From: Nocardioides anomalus
GTDB lineage: Bacteria > Actinomycetota > Actinomycetes > Propionibacteriales > Nocardioidaceae
Assembly (NCBI RefSeq): GCF_011046535.1
Contig: NZ_CP049257.1
Location: 620,001 to 684,000 of the forward strand
Reading direction: 5' to 3'
DNA length: 64,000 bases
In this document: piece by piece, positions 17,360 to 28,517 of the stretch
How positions within the stretch are numbered: position 1 is the first letter of the stretch
Layout of the letters: each line of letters begins with the position of its first letter
Notes under the pieces: model-generated
Database searches by the model: none
The model's input: only the letters and a program-made list of their open reading frames with translations
Told to the model about the DNA's origin: nothing
Translations under genes and position numbers: made by a program

Positions 17360-17991
17360 ATGACCCTGCTCCGCATCGACGCCACCATCCAGGGGCCGGC
17401 CTCGGCCAGCGCCGCCCTGGCCGACCTGGTGCTCGACGAGTTCCGCGCCGTGCGCCCCGATGTGCCCGTGGTCAACCGCCACCTCGGCGTCGACCCCCTG
17501 CCCGCCGACGCGTGGGCCAACGCCGTGCACGCCGGCTTCGTCGCCGAGGACGAGCGCACCCCCGCCCAGCGCGAGGGCCTTGCCTTGGCCGCCGAGCTCG
17601 CCGCCGAGCTCCAGGCCGCCGACGTCGTCGTCCTGGCGCTGCCGCTCTACAACTTCGGTGTCTCCCAGCACGCCAAGGCCTGGTTCGACCTGGTCCTCGC
17701 CGGCGCCCCCCACGGCACCCGCCTGCTCGAGGGCAAGCCGGTCGTGCTCATCACCACCCGCGGCGGCGCGTACGGCGCCGGCACCCCCGCGAGGGCTGGG
17801 ACCACAGCACCGACTACCTGCGCCGGATCCTCGTGGACATCTGGGGAGCGGACCTGACCGTCATCGAGCGCGAGTTCACCCTCGTCGGCGTGAACCCCGC
17901 CCTGGACGAGTTCGCCGAGCTCGCCGCGATGATGAAGAAGGAGGCCGAGGAGGCCGCCGCGAGCGCCGGGAAGGACCTGGCCACGCGCTGA
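17360..17991 (+). pseudogene. FMN-dependent NADH-azoreductase (AzoR-like), frameshifted
   Basis: The ATG at 17360 starts a flavodoxin-fold azoreductase (LLRIDATIQGPASASAALADLVLDEF; LPLYNFGVSQHAKAWFDLVLA; LITTRGGAYGAGTP). At the CCCCC tract 17784-17788 one C is missing. Adding it continues the protein as REGWDHSTDYLRRILVDIWGADLTVIEREF...ATR to 17991 (about 210 residues). The break coincides with a homopolymer, so it may be a sequencing error and the gene functional. It is controlled by the MarR operators upstream. Confidence 0.75.
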
Positions 17992-18091
17992 TCCGGCCCG
18001 GCGTTCGGGTTGGGTGGCTCTCGCGGTCCTGGGGCGGAGCGGCACCAGGCCCGGCCTCCTCCGGGTGGCCGGGCGCTGGTCGGATGGAGCC

Positions 18092-18547
18092 ATGCCGCTC
18101 CCCGCCGCTCCGGCCCAGGACCCCAGCTCCCCGTTCGCCTCGATGCGTGGCCACCACGCCGCGATCCGCTACCCCGACTTCGCCGCCGCCCGTGACTTCT
18201 GGGTCGACACGTTGGGGTGGCGGGTCCTGCAGACCTGGCCGTACGGCGACCTGACCCTCGCCTACGTGCTGCCACCCGCGCAGGACGACTTCCACCTCGA
18301 GATCCTGGCCGGGCCGGGGGCCGCCCCTCAGGCGGTGTACGACGACGTCGACGCCAGCCTCGCCGTCAACGGACTGAACCACGTCTGCCTCCGGGTCGAC
18401 GACGTCGACGCGACGCTGGCCGAGCTGCGGCGCCGGGGCGTGGACGTGGTCGACGAGCCGTTCGAGATCGAGGACATCAGCGCCCGGCTCGCCTTCTTCC
18501 GCGACCCGTGGGGGAACATGTTCGAGCTCTCCCAGCCCCTCGCCTGA
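18092..18547 (+). CDS. VOC-superfamily (glyoxalase/bleomycin-resistance fold) protein
   Basis: 151 residues. Two betaalphabetabetabeta modules are visible: HHAAIRYPDFAAARDFWVDTLGWRVLQTW and LNHVCLRVDDVDATLAELRRRGVDVV, ending FFRDPWGNMFELSQ. Metal-ligand candidates are His (HHAAIRY), His (NHVCLRV) and Glu (FELSQ). Start ATG 18092; ATG 18143 is an alternative. Substrate unknown. A broken MmyB-type regulator follows. Confidence 0.75.
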   Translation: MPLPAAPAQDPSSPFASMRGHHAAIRYPDFAAARDFWVDTLGWRVLQTWPYGDLTLAYVLPPAQDDFHLEILAGPGAAPQAVYDDVDASLAVNGLNHVCLRVDDVDATLAELRRRGVDVVDEPFEIEDISARLAFFRDPWGNMFELSQPLA

Positions 18548-19388
18548 GCCGCTGAGACGCTCGCTGCGCGACCGGGGCCCGTGCCATGCTCGGGACGTGC
18601 CGGGCACCACCGACGTCGGGAGCTTCCTGCGCTCGCGTCGCGCCGGGCTGGTCCCCTCCGACGTCGGCCTGCCGGCCGCCGAGGGGCGTCGGGTCCAGGG
18701 GCTGCGACGCGAGGAGGTGGCCGCCCTCGCCGGGCTGAGCGTCGACTACTACGTCAAGCTCGAGCAGGGTCGCGCCGGCAACGTCTCCGAGCAGGTGCTC
18801 GACGCGCTCGGGGACGCGCTGCGGCTCGACCCGCTCGAGCGCCGACACCTGCGTGCGCTGCTGCGGGCCGGCGCGCCCGCCGAGCCTGATCCGGTGCGGG
18901 TTCGGCCCGCGCTGCTGACGATGCTCGACGCGCTCGGGCCGGTGCCCGGCCTCGTCCACGGGCCGACGATGGAGGTGCTCGGCACCAACCGCGCGGCCCG
19001 GCTGCTGTTCGACGACTTCGCGGCCCTGCCGACCGCTGAGCGCAACCTGGCGCGGTGGCTCTTCCTCGCCCGGCGCGCCCGCGAGGTCTACGTCGAGTGG
19101 GACGTCGTCGACGCGCAGATGGTGGCGATCCTGCGCGACACCCTGCCGGCCGACGGCCCCGCTGGTGGCCGGCCTCCGTGCGGAGTCCGCGGAGTTCGCA
19201 CGGATGTGGGAGAGCTACCGCCTCGACCAGCACACGCACGGCGCCAAGCGCTTCGCGCACCCGGCCGTCGGCGAGCTCCGACTGAACTTCGAGTCCCTCG
19301 TGCTGCCCGGGGACCCGGGCCAGGTCCTGTGGCTCTACACCGCCGACCCCGGCTCGGCGTCGCAGGAGCGGCTGCACCGGCTGGTCGG

Positions 19389-21151
<1,763 letters not shown>

Positions 21152-21173
21152 GCGACTGGGTAGCCTGCGCAAC

Positions 21174-21899
21174 GTGACGACGCAGCCCGGCTGGCACCCC
21201 GACCCGGTCCCGGCCCAGCCGGGGCAGCCGCCCCAACTGCGCTACTGGGACGGCGCGCGCTGGACCGAGCACGTCGCCCCGGCACAGGCCCCGGCGGCGG
21301 GCGCCTACTACGGCGCCCAGCCGGCGTACGGCGGTGCCGGCGGGGGCAAGGCGACGACCACCCCGGACGGCGTCCCCCTCGCGGGGTGGTGGCAGCGGGT
21401 GGGCGCCTACCTCATCGACGGGCTGCTGCTGGGGGTGATCAGCGCGGTGCTGTACATCCCGTTCTACGGCCGCGTGGTCGACGCCTACCGCGACTACTTC
21501 GACGACCTCGAGCGCGCCGCGGACTCCGGCGGCCCGCAGCCCTCGCCGTTCCAGCTGCAGAGCGACCTGGCCGGCACCCTGGCCCTGATGGGGCTGATCG
21601 GCCTGGTCGTCGGTTTCGTGTGGACCGTCGGCTGGCTGCGCTGGAAGCAGGCCACGCCCGGCAAGCTCGCGCTCGGGCTCCGGGTCCGGCTGCGAGACCA
21701 GCCCGGGCCGCTGCCGTGGCGCGCGATCCTGCTGCGCTGGCTCACCCAGGCCGGTGTCGCCGCGCTGTCGTTCGTGCCGCTCGTGGGCTCGGTCATCGGG
21801 CTCTACACGCTGCTCGACGTGCTCTGGCCGCTGTGGGACGACCAGCGCCAGGCCCTGCACGACAAGGCCGCGCGGACCAACGTGGTGCGGGTCCGCTGA
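21174..21899 (+). CDS. RDD-family membrane protein with DUF2510 N-terminus
   Basis: 241 residues. The N-terminal PGWHPDPVPAQPGQPPQLRYWDGARWTEHV is the DUF2510 motif common in actinobacteria. A glycine/alanine linker follows, then an RDD domain with about four membrane segments (GWWQRVGAYLIDGLLLGVISAVL..., WKQATPGKLALGLRV). The GTG start has TAGCCT (21161-21166) 7 nt upstream (leaderless). Function unknown. Confidence 0.85.
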   Translation: MTTQPGWHPDPVPAQPGQPPQLRYWDGARWTEHVAPAQAPAAGAYYGAQPAYGGAGGGKATTTPDGVPLAGWWQRVGAYLIDGLLLGVISAVLYIPFYGRVVDAYRDYFDDLERAADSGGPQPSPFQLQSDLAGTLALMGLIGLVVGFVWTVGWLRWKQATPGKLALGLRVRLRDQPGPLPWRAILLRWLTQAGVAALSFVPLVGSVIGLYTLLDVLWPLWDDQRQALHDKAARTNVVRVR

Positions 21900-21917
21900 T
21901 CCGCACCACGCCGGTCG

Positions 21918-22577
21918 TCACTCGCTGACCGACAGCTCCAGCTTCGAGCCGTACGGCAGCGCCTGCACCAGCCGCAGCCGCGCCAGGGCCGGGTGCTCCT
22001 CGAGCAGCTTGGCCCCGTTGGCCAGCGACCGCAGCGCGGCCGTCTCGGCGCGGGCTGCCTCGAGCTGGGCCAGGCCGCGGGTCCGCGACGTGACCAGCTC
22101 GGCGTACGCCGCGCGCAGCTCCGGCGGCAGGACGACGTCCTTGACCACCACGTCGACGACCTCGACGCCGACCGGGGCGCCCGCGGCTCGGGCGGCCTCG
22201 AGCAGCGCCGCGCCGGCCAGCCGACGGGCGTCGCGGACCAGCCGCTCCACCTCGACGGCGACCAGGGCGTCGCGCAGGGCGACCTGGACCGCCAGGTAGA
22301 CGACGGCCGCCGGGTCCAGCACGCGCTCGACGAACGCCCGCGGGTCGACGACCCGCCAGCGCACGGCCGCGGTCACGCGGACCGCGACGCCGTCGGCGGT
22401 GAGGACCTCCTGCGGCGCGGTGGTGACCAGGCGGTCGAGCACCTCGACCCGGCGGTACGTCGCGCGGCGTACCGCCTGGTGCCGGCCGGGGCCGAGCACG
22501 CGGGTGCACACGCCGTCGACGTACTCGAGGGCGCGCTCGTGGGGGAACACGGTGAAGGGGGTGGTGAACAGGGACAT
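21918..22577 (-). CDS. SPFH/Band-7 domain protein
   Basis: 219 residues from ATG 22577, with AAGGAGG placed well upstream. A short N-terminus leads into an SPFH domain (VTTAPQEVLTADGVAVRVTAAVRWRVVDPRAFV...LRDALVAVEVERLV...GVEVVDVVVKDVVLPPELRAAYAELV). A coiled region follows (LAQLEAARAETAALRSLANGAKLL). It lacks an obvious membrane anchor and is shorter than typical stomatin/flotillin proteins. Role unknown; convergent with the RDD gene. Confidence 0.8.
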   Translation of the reverse strand: MSLFTTPFTVFPHERALEYVDGVCTRVLGPGRHQAVRRATYRRVEVLDRLVTTAPQEVLTADGVAVRVTAAVRWRVVDPRAFVERVLDPAAVVYLAVQVALRDALVAVEVERLVRDARRLAGAALLEAARAAGAPVGVEVVDVVVKDVVLPPELRAAYAELVTSRTRGLAQLEAARAETAALRSLANGAKLLEEHPALARLRLVQALPYGSKLELSVSE

Positions 22578-22878
22578 GGTCGGCCTCCTTCCAGGGGGCA
22601 CTCGGGTGGTGGTGGAGCTGAGCGGGCCGGGGCACGTCGGGTCGCGGGGCACCGGCCCTCGTGCTGACGGGTCGGTCCGCAAGGCGGCCCGGCGCTCACG
22701 CCCCTGGCCGGCCCGCTCGTGGGTGGTGGGAGTCGAACCCGTCGCCTCGGGAGGCACCAGTCCGGTGAGGTACGACGCGCAGGACCGGCCCAGGGACTCC
22801 CCGGCCGGCTGCTGATCTCACCGGCCAATGAGGCTAGGGGAGCGCGACCCGGGCCGCGAGCGATTTACGATCCGCCTC
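22578..22878. other. Non-coding interval between the SPFH gene and DUF1697
   Basis: 301 bp without a credible gene. It holds the SPFH ribosome binding site at its left end and TACGAT (22866-22871), the -10 for the gene at 22879, at its right end. A GGTTCGACTCC stretch on the minus strand near 22730-22742 resembles a tRNA T-loop but no cloverleaf forms. GCCTC-GG-GAGGC at about 22744-22755 is a small hairpin. Confidence 0.5.
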
Positions 22879-23403
22879 GTGGCGACCCGCATCGGCTTCC
22901 TGCGCGCGATCAACCTCGGCGCGAAGCGGAAGTTCCCCAAGGCCTCGATCATCGCGGCGGTCGAGGCGGCCGGGTTCACCGACGTCGAGACCTACATCAA
23001 CACCGGCAACGTCCGCTTCGACACCACGCTGCGCTCGCGGGCGAAGATCGAGGCCGCGCTGGAGGAGGCCTTCGCGGCCGAGGCCGGCTTCGCGGTGCCG
23101 ACTGTGGTGTTCACGCCGAGGGAGCTCAAGGCGATCGCCGAGGAGGCCGCGTCGTTCGGGCACAGCGGGCGCCACTACGTCTCGCTGCTCAAGCAGACGC
23201 CGACGGCCGCCGCCGTGCGCGAGGTCGAGGAGGCCGGGAGCGCCGAGGAGGTGGCCAAGGTCGGCGGGCGGGCCGTGCACCTGCTCCTCGGCGCGAACTA
23301 CCACGAGGCCAGGCTCACCAACGCGGCCGTCGAGAAGCACCTCGGCGTGGCCACCAACCGCAACCTGACCGTGATCAGGGAGCTCGCCGACCGCTGGTGC
23401 TGA
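22879..23403 (+). CDS. DUF1697 family protein
   Basis: 174 residues, the normal DUF1697 size: GFLRAINLGAKRKFPKASIIAAVEAAGFTDVETYINTGNVRFDT at the N-terminus and TNAAVEKHLGVATNRNLTVIRELA at the end. The GTG at 22879 is preceded by TACGAT 7 nt upstream, so I rejected the longer in-frame start at 22828. Function of the family is unknown. Confidence 0.85.
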   Translation: MATRIGFLRAINLGAKRKFPKASIIAAVEAAGFTDVETYINTGNVRFDTTLRSRAKIEAALEEAFAAEAGFAVPTVVFTPRELKAIAEEAASFGHSGRHYVSLLKQTPTAAAVREVEEAGSAEEVAKVGGRAVHLLLGANYHEARLTNAAVEKHLGVATNRNLTVIRELADRWC

Positions 23404-23478
23404 ACGTCGGCGGAACCTGATAGGAAAAGGGCGTCGCCCGACCGGACGACGACCCCCTCACCTCTCGGGAGCCTCGTC

Positions 23479-25398
23479 ATGCCCGCACACCCCCACGACC
23501 ACGTGCCGCTCAGCGAGCACGAGCCGCACCCCGACGTCGAGGCCTACGCCGGCCTGCCCGGCCGGCGCGGCGTCCTCACCGGCGCGGCGGCGCTGGCCGC
23601 AGCCGGTCTCGCGGCCCCGGCGTTCGCCGACGACGAGGACGACCTCGACCTGGATCGGCGCGGCAAGCGCCCCCACAAGGTCCGGGTGACCGTCCTGGGC
23701 AGCACCGACTCCCACGGCAACGTCTTCAACTGGGACTACTTCAAGAACAAGGAGTACGACGACACCGCGCACAACGACATCGGGCTGGCCAAGGTCGCCA
23801 CCCTGGTCAAGGCGATGCGCAAGAAGTACCGCAAGCGCGGCCCGGTCCTCCTCCTCGACGCCGGCGACACCATCCAGGGCACCCCGCTGGCCTACTACTA
23901 CGCGCGCGTCGCGCCGATCACCGCCGGTGGCACCCACCCGATGGCCGCGGCGATGAACCAGATGAAGTACGACGCCGCCGCGCTCGGCAACCACGAGTTC
24001 AACTACGGCATGGACACGCTGCGCGCCTACCAGGGCCAGCTCGACTTCCCGCTGCTCGGCGCCAACGCGGTCGACCCCTCGACCAAGCTGCCGGTCTTCC
24101 CGCCCTACACCATCAAGAAGTACAAGCTCGGTGGCGGCCGCAAGCTCAAGGTCGGCATCCTCGGCCTGGTCACCCCGGGCGTCGCGATCTGGGACAAGGC
24201 CAACGTCCAGGGCAAGGTCGAGTTCCCCGGCCTGGTCGAGCAGGCCGCGAAGTACGTCCCCGAGCTGAAGAAGAAGGGCTGCGACCTGGTCATCGTCTCG
24301 GCCCACTCCGGGGCCGACACGTCCTCGTCGTACGGCGACGCGCTGCCCTACCCCGAGAACGCCGCGTCGCTGGTCGCCGAGCAGGTGCCCGACATCGACG
24401 CGATCCTGGTGGGCCACGCCCACAAGGAGATCCCCGAGCGGTTCGTCACCAACGCCAAGACCGGCAAGAAGGTGCTGCTCTGCGAGCCCTACTACTGGGG
24501 CATGCGGCTCGCGGTCATGAACCTCACCGTGGAGTGGAAGGCCCGCAAGAAGGAGTGGAAGCTGGTCCGCTCGGCCAGCCACCTGCTCAACTCCAACACC
24601 GCCAAGGAGAACCTCAAGGTCGCCGCGGTGGTCCGGGCCCAGCACGACAAGGTCGTCACCTACGTCAACGCCCCGATCGGCACCTCCACCAAGCTGCTCT
24701 CCGCCGAGCGCTCCGTGGTCGAGGACGTGCCGATCATCGACTTCGTCCAGTACGTCCAGGCCGGGGCGGTGAAGGCCGCGCTCACCGGTGCGGACGCCAC
24801 CCTGCCGGTGCTCTCGGAGGCCGCGCCGTTCAGCCGGACCGCGTCGTTCCCGCAGGGTCAGGTGAGCGTCCGCGACGTCGCCGGGCTCTACATCTACGAC
24901 AACACCCTGCTCGGGGTGAAGGTCACCGGCAAGGACGTCAAGGACTACCTCGAGTTCTCGGCCGCGTACTTCAAGAAGCAGACGACCGCCGGTCCCTACA
25001 CGATCGCCCAGCTCACCAACGCCACCACGGCGTCGGCGCCCAACGGCATCCCCGACTACAACTTCGACGCGATCCGTGGTCTCGACAAGCACCTGACCTA
25101 CAAGATCGACGTGGGCAAGGACGTCGGCAGCCGCATCCTCGACCTGTCCTACGACGGGGCGCCGGTCGACCCGGCCGCGCAGTTCGTCCTGGCGGTCAAC
25201 AACTACCGCCAGTCCGGCGGCGGCGGCTTCCCGGCGGTGAAGACCGCGCCGGTGGTCTACAACGCCCAGGTGGAGATCCGCCAGCTGCTCATCGACTGGG
25301 TGACCACCAACAAGGTCATCGACGTGGACACGCCGCCCACCCAGTTCACCGCGGACTGGAAGCTGGTCTACAACGGGGCGGACGTGACCATCAGCTGA
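23479..25398 (+). CDS. Tat-exported 5'-nucleotidase / UDP-sugar hydrolase family
   Basis: 639 residues. A twin-arginine signal (GRRGVLTGAAALAAAGLAAPAFA, about 28-52) sends it out folded. The metallophosphatase domain has STDSHGN, LDAGDTIQGTPL, ALGNHEFNYG and GHAHKEI. The C-terminal 5'-nucleotidase domain shows NNYRQSGGGGFP. It would dephosphorylate nucleotides outside the membrane for phosphate and nucleoside scavenging. The 3' end overlaps the convergent MFS gene by 8 bp. Confidence 0.9.
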   Translation: MPAHPHDHVPLSEHEPHPDVEAYAGLPGRRGVLTGAAALAAAGLAAPAFADDEDDLDLDRRGKRPHKVRVTVLGSTDSHGNVFNWDYFKNKEYDDTAHNDIGLAKVATLVKAMRKKYRKRGPVLLLDAGDTIQGTPLAYYYARVAPITAGGTHPMAAAMNQMKYDAAALGNHEFNYGMDTLRAYQGQLDFPLLGANAVDPSTKLPVFPPYTIKKYKLGGGRKLKVGILGLVTPGVAIWDKANVQGKVEFPGLVEQAAKYVPELKKKGCDLVIVSAHSGADTSSSYGDALPYPENAASLVAEQVPDIDAILVGHAHKEIPERFVTNAKTGKKVLLCEPYYWGMRLAVMNLTVEWKARKKEWKLVRSASHLLNSNTAKENLKVAAVVRAQHDKVVTYVNAPIGTSTKLLSAERSVVEDVPIIDFVQYVQAGAVKAALTGADATLPVLSEAAPFSRTASFPQGQVSVRDVAGLYIYDNTLLGVKVTGKDVKDYLEFSAAYFKKQTTAGPYTIAQLTNATTASAPNGIPDYNFDAIRGLDKHLTYKIDVGKDVGSRILDLSYDGAPVDPAAQFVLAVNNYRQSGGGGFPAVKTAPVVYNAQVEIRQLLIDWVTTNKVIDVDTPPTQFTADWKLVYNGADVTIS

Positions 25399-26623
25399 CC
25401 TCGGCCGGGACACGCTGGAGGTCGCGCACCGCGCGCGACCCCAGCGTGGCCAGGCTGATGGCCACGAAGAGCAGCGCGCAGACCAGGATCGTGTGCTGCA
25501 CCCCGAACACCACGCCGAGCGGTCCGACCAGCAGCTGGCCGACCGGGACGGCGACCATCGAGCCGAGCATGTCGTAGGAGATGGCCCGCGAGAGCATGTC
25601 CTCGGGCACGTGCTCCTGCAGGGCCAGGTTCCAGCCGAGACTGAACAGCTCGATGCCGGCACCGCCCACCACGGCCGCGACCAGGACCAGGGCCAGGTGC
25701 GGGTGGATCCCGAGCGCCAGCATCGGGGCGCCGAAGCCGGTGCACCCGACCATGCCCCACAGCAGGGGCCGCTCGAGGCGCACCCGCAGCATCACCACGG
25801 TGGTGACGAGCAGCCCCACGGCTCCGGCCGACAGGGTCAGACCCCAGCCCACCTCGCCGATGGACGTGGCCTTGGCCAGCACCGGTCCCAGGGTCTCGAA
25901 CCCCCCGACGTAGAACGCGTTGAGCGCGGAGAACGCGAGCACCACCACCCACAGCCACGTCGTCCGGCGGAAGTAGCCCCAGCCCTCGCGCAGATCGACC
26001 AGGACCGAGCTCTGCTCGTCCCGCGGGGCCGGCGGCGGCAGCCGCACCAGGAGCAGGACCGCCGCGGACAGCAGGTAGGTCACGCCGTCGATGGCCACCG
26101 CCCACCCGGCGCCGATGGTCACGACCAGCACGCCGCCCAGGGCCGGGCCGCCGACGTTCAGCACCCCGCGCTGCATGGAGATGAGCACGTTGGCCGGCTG
26201 CAGCTGCTCGCGCGGCACGAGCTGCGGCAGCACGCCGGCGAGCGCGGGGAGGCTGGCCGCGCTGACCACGCCGTTGACCGCGGTGAGCGCGACCAGCTGC
26301 CACAGCTCGGCGGTGCCGGTGAGGACCAGGAAGCCGATGGCGAGCTGGGTGAGCCCGGACAGGACGTTGCAGGTCTGGATGACCAGGGTGCGCCCGAACC
26401 GGTCCGCGATCACGCCACCGACCAGCAGGAACAGCACCATCGGGATGCTGTGGGCGGCCAGGACGACGCCCAGGGCGGACGCGGAGCTGCTGACCTCCAG
26501 CACCGCGAAGACCAGGGCGATGCTGCCCATGGTGCCGCCGACGCCGTTGACGAGGCGGGAGACGAAGTACCAGCGGAAGTTGCGCTCGCGCAGCGTGGCG
26601 AGGGCGGCGCCGCGTCCGGTCAC
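25391..26623 (-). CDS. MFS efflux transporter
   Basis: 410 residues, about 12 membrane segments. It resembles the MFS_3/enterobactin-exporter type (NFRWYFVSRLVNGVGGTMGSIALVFAVLE; GGVIADRFGRTLVIQTCN). The start at GTG 26623 overlaps the stop of the upstream ArsR-type gene by 4 bp, so the transporter is co-transcribed with its probable regulator. Substrate unknown, likely a small toxic compound or siderophore. Confidence 0.85.
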   Translation of the reverse strand: MTGRGAALATLRERNFRWYFVSRLVNGVGGTMGSIALVFAVLEVSSSASALGVVLAAHSIPMVLFLLVGGVIADRFGRTLVIQTCNVLSGLTQLAIGFLVLTGTAELWQLVALTAVNGVVSAASLPALAGVLPQLVPREQLQPANVLISMQRGVLNVGGPALGGVLVVTIGAGWAVAIDGVTYLLSAAVLLLVRLPPPAPRDEQSSVLVDLREGWGYFRRTTWLWVVVLAFSALNAFYVGGFETLGPVLAKATSIGEVGWGLTLSAGAVGLLVTTVVMLRVRLERPLLWGMVGCTGFGAPMLALGIHPHLALVLVAAVVGGAGIELFSLGWNLALQEHVPEDMLSRAISYDMLGSMVAVPVGQLLVGPLGVVFGVQHTILVCALLFVAISLATLGSRAVRDLQRVPAEVS

Positions 26624-27141
26624 TGCTCGCCCCCGGTCATCCGGAACGCGACGACGCTGAGGCTGATGTGGGTGGTGCCCTCGGTGCCGGGCGGCCGGTT
26701 GGCGTCGTGCAGCAGCCGCGAGGCCTCGCGCACCAGCGCGGCGGCGCGCTCCCACGCCTCGGGGGCGACCCAGCCCTCCAGGTCGGCCATCAGCGACTGC
26801 CGGTCCGGCGCCCGGTCCACGAGCCGGCGCTCGACCTCCTGGGCGACGGCGCGGGCGTACTGGACCCGGTCCTCGGTGGTCGCGCTGACGCCGGTGTCGG
26901 CGCCCTCGGCCTCATGGGGGTAGCGGTAGAGCTTGGCCGTCCCACCCCGGATCCGCTGCTCGCCGGCCACGACGACCTCGCCGTGCTCGGCCAGCTGGCG
27001 CAGGTGGTAGGACGCGTTGGCGTGGCTGATGCCCAGCTCGCGGGCCAGGTCGGCCGCGCTCATCGCCGTGCCGGTCAGGACCGAGAGCATCCGCAGCCGG
27101 ACCGGGTGCGCCACGACGCGCAGGCTGCTGGTCCCGGCCAC
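26620..27141 (-). CDS. ArsR-like helix-turn-helix regulator
   Basis: 173 residues. The winged-helix domain is SLRVVAHPVRLRMLSVLTGTAMSAADLARELGISHANASYHLRQLAEHGEVVV (about 6-58). A longer helical C-terminus (100-165) may be the dimer/ligand region. The GTG start has GGAGG 7 nt upstream. An 18-bp perfect palindrome overlaps that ribosome binding region. It should regulate the coupled MFS gene. Confidence 0.85.
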   Translation of the reverse strand: MAGTSSLRVVAHPVRLRMLSVLTGTAMSAADLARELGISHANASYHLRQLAEHGEVVVAGEQRIRGGTAKLYRYPHEAEGADTGVSATTEDRVQYARAVAQEVERRLVDRAPDRQSLMADLEGWVAPEAWERAAALVREASRLLHDANRPPGTEGTTHISLSVVAFRMTGGEQ

Positions 27142-27151
27142 CGCGCCACCT

Positions 27152-27169
27152 CCCCAAGAGTTCTTGGGG
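27152..27169. promoter_or_regulatory. 18-bp perfect palindrome, ArsR-type operator candidate
   Basis: CCCCAAGA-GT-TCTTGGGG lies between the ArsR-type start (27141) and the stop of the enoyl-CoA hydratase (27177), overlapping the regulator's ribosome binding site. A TAGGCT -10 candidate sits just upstream. No T-tract follows on either strand, so an operator fits better than a terminator. Confidence 0.65.
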
Positions 27170-27176
27170 GGTGAGC

Positions 27177-27956
27177 CTAGCGGTTCTTGAAGTCCGGGCG
27201 GCGACGCTCGCCGAAGGCGCGCATGCCCTCGGCGGCGTCCTCGGTGCGCAGCAGGACGGTCTGACCGGTGCGCTCGCGCTCCAGGGCGGCCTCGAGCTGG
27301 TGCAGGGTGGCGGCGTTGACGGCCTTCTTGGTGGCGGCTTGGGCCAGGGGCGCGCCGCGGACGAGGCGGCCGACCACGCCGGCGACGACCTCGTCGAAGT
27401 CGGCGCCGGCGACGTGGCTGACCAGGCCCGCGTCGTACGCCTCGCGCCCGGTGAGGGGCTCGCCGAGCAGGGCCATCCGCATGGCGCGGGCGCGGCCGGT
27501 GGCGGCGGCGACGGTGGCCGAGGAGCCGCCGTCGGGCATCAGCCCGATCCGCGCGAAGGCCAGCAGGAGCTGGGCGTCCTCGTGGGCCACGACCAGGTCG
27601 GCGGCCAGCGCGGCGGAGGCGCCGACGCCGGCGGCGACGCCGCGCACGGCCGCGACGACCGGCGTGGCGCAGGAGGTCACCGCGCGGATGATCCGGTTGG
27701 CCGCGTCGAGCGCGCGGACGTCGAAGCGCTCGACCGCGTCCTCCCCGGAGATGTCCGCGCCGGCGCTGAAGGACCCGCCGGCGCCGGTGAGCACGACGCA
27801 GCGGACGGCGTCGTCGGACGAGGCGAGCTCGAGCTGCTCGGCCAGGGCCAGGCTCAGCTCGTCGCTGAGCGCGTTGAGGACCTCGGGGCGGTCGAAGGTG
27901 AGCCAGAGCGCGCCGTCGTCGCGCCGCTCGACGCGCAGGTGGTCAGTCTCCGGCAA
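27177..27956 (-). CDS. Enoyl-CoA hydratase/isomerase family protein
   Basis: 259 residues, crotonase fold: LTFDRPEVLNALSDEL, GGSFSAGADISGED (oxyanion hole), VAAVRGVAAGVGASAALAADLVVA, and LMPDGGSS in the active-site loop. It acts on acyl-CoA thioesters; substrate range is unknown. The TTG start at 27956 is the only good one and overlaps the pncA 3' end by 14 bp. Confidence 0.86.
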   Translation of the reverse strand: MPETDHLRVERRDDGALWLTFDRPEVLNALSDELSLALAEQLELASSDDAVRCVVLTGAGGSFSAGADISGEDAVERFDVRALDAANRIIRAVTSCATPVVAAVRGVAAGVGASAALAADLVVAHEDAQLLLAFARIGLMPDGGSSATVAAATGRARAMRMALLGEPLTGREAYDAGLVSHVAGADFDEVVAGVVGRLVRGAPLAQAATKKAVNAATLHQLEAALERERTGQTVLLRTEDAAEGMRAFGERRRPDFKNR

Positions 27957-28500
27957 GGGTCACGCCCGCCTCGCTCAGCTGGGCCAGCGCGGCCTCGGTG
28001 GTCTCCGGCGCGACGCCCGCGCAGAGGTCGAGCAGCACCGCGGTCTCGAACCCCTCGCGGGCCGCGTCCAGCGCGGTGGCGCGCACGCAGTGGTCGGTGG
28101 CGATCCCGCAGACGTCGACGCGGGTGACGTCGCGCTCGCGCAGCCACTGGGCGAGCGGCGTGCCGTCGTGCGCGCCCTCGAAGCCGCTGTACGCCGCCTG
28201 GTGCTCGCCTTTGAGGAAGATCGCGTGGAACGGCTGCGGGTCGAGGTTGGGGTGGAAGGCCTCGCCGTCGGTGCCGACCCGGCAGTGCACCGGCCAGGAG
28301 TCCTTGAAGTCCGGGTCCTTCGACCAGTGGTCGCCCGGGTCGACGTGGTGGTCCTTGGTCGCCACCACGTGGTCGTACGCCGACCCGGCCCGCAGCAGGG
28401 TGGCGATGTCGGCGGCCACCTGCGCGCCGCCGGTCACCGGCAGCGAGCCGCCCTCGCAGAAGTCGTTCTGGACGTCGACGACGATCAGTGCGCTCTTCAC
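27943..28500 (-). CDS. pncA: Nicotinamidase
   Basis: 185 residues, isochorismatase-like fold. The Asp of VVDVQNDF, the metal-site D/H residues in DHHVDPGDHW and the nucleophile Cys in VCGIATDHCVRAT are all present. It hydrolyses nicotinamide to nicotinate for NAD salvage. pncB, for the next step, lies two genes upstream. The GTG at 28500 has TAGAGT 7 nt upstream on its strand (leaderless). Confidence 0.92.
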   Translation of the reverse strand: MKSALIVVDVQNDFCEGGSLPVTGGAQVAADIATLLRAGSAYDHVVATKDHHVDPGDHWSKDPDFKDSWPVHCRVGTDGEAFHPNLDPQPFHAIFLKGEHQAAYSGFEGAHDGTPLAQWLRERDVTRVDVCGIATDHCVRATALDAAREGFETAVLLDLCAGVAPETTEAALAQLSEAGVTLAGD

Positions 28501-28517
28501 GCTGCCGACTCTAGGGC

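Noticed and set aside
22722..22808. tRNA-like GGTTCGACTCC on the minus strand
   Set aside because: The T-stem does not pair, no anticodon stem or matching acceptor can be drawn, and the nearby GGGAGTC/GACTCCC match is in the wrong place.
25493..26923. Long plus-strand open frame opposite the MFS/ArsR operon
   Set aside because: No domain or signal is recognisable, and both genes on the other strand have clear family motifs.
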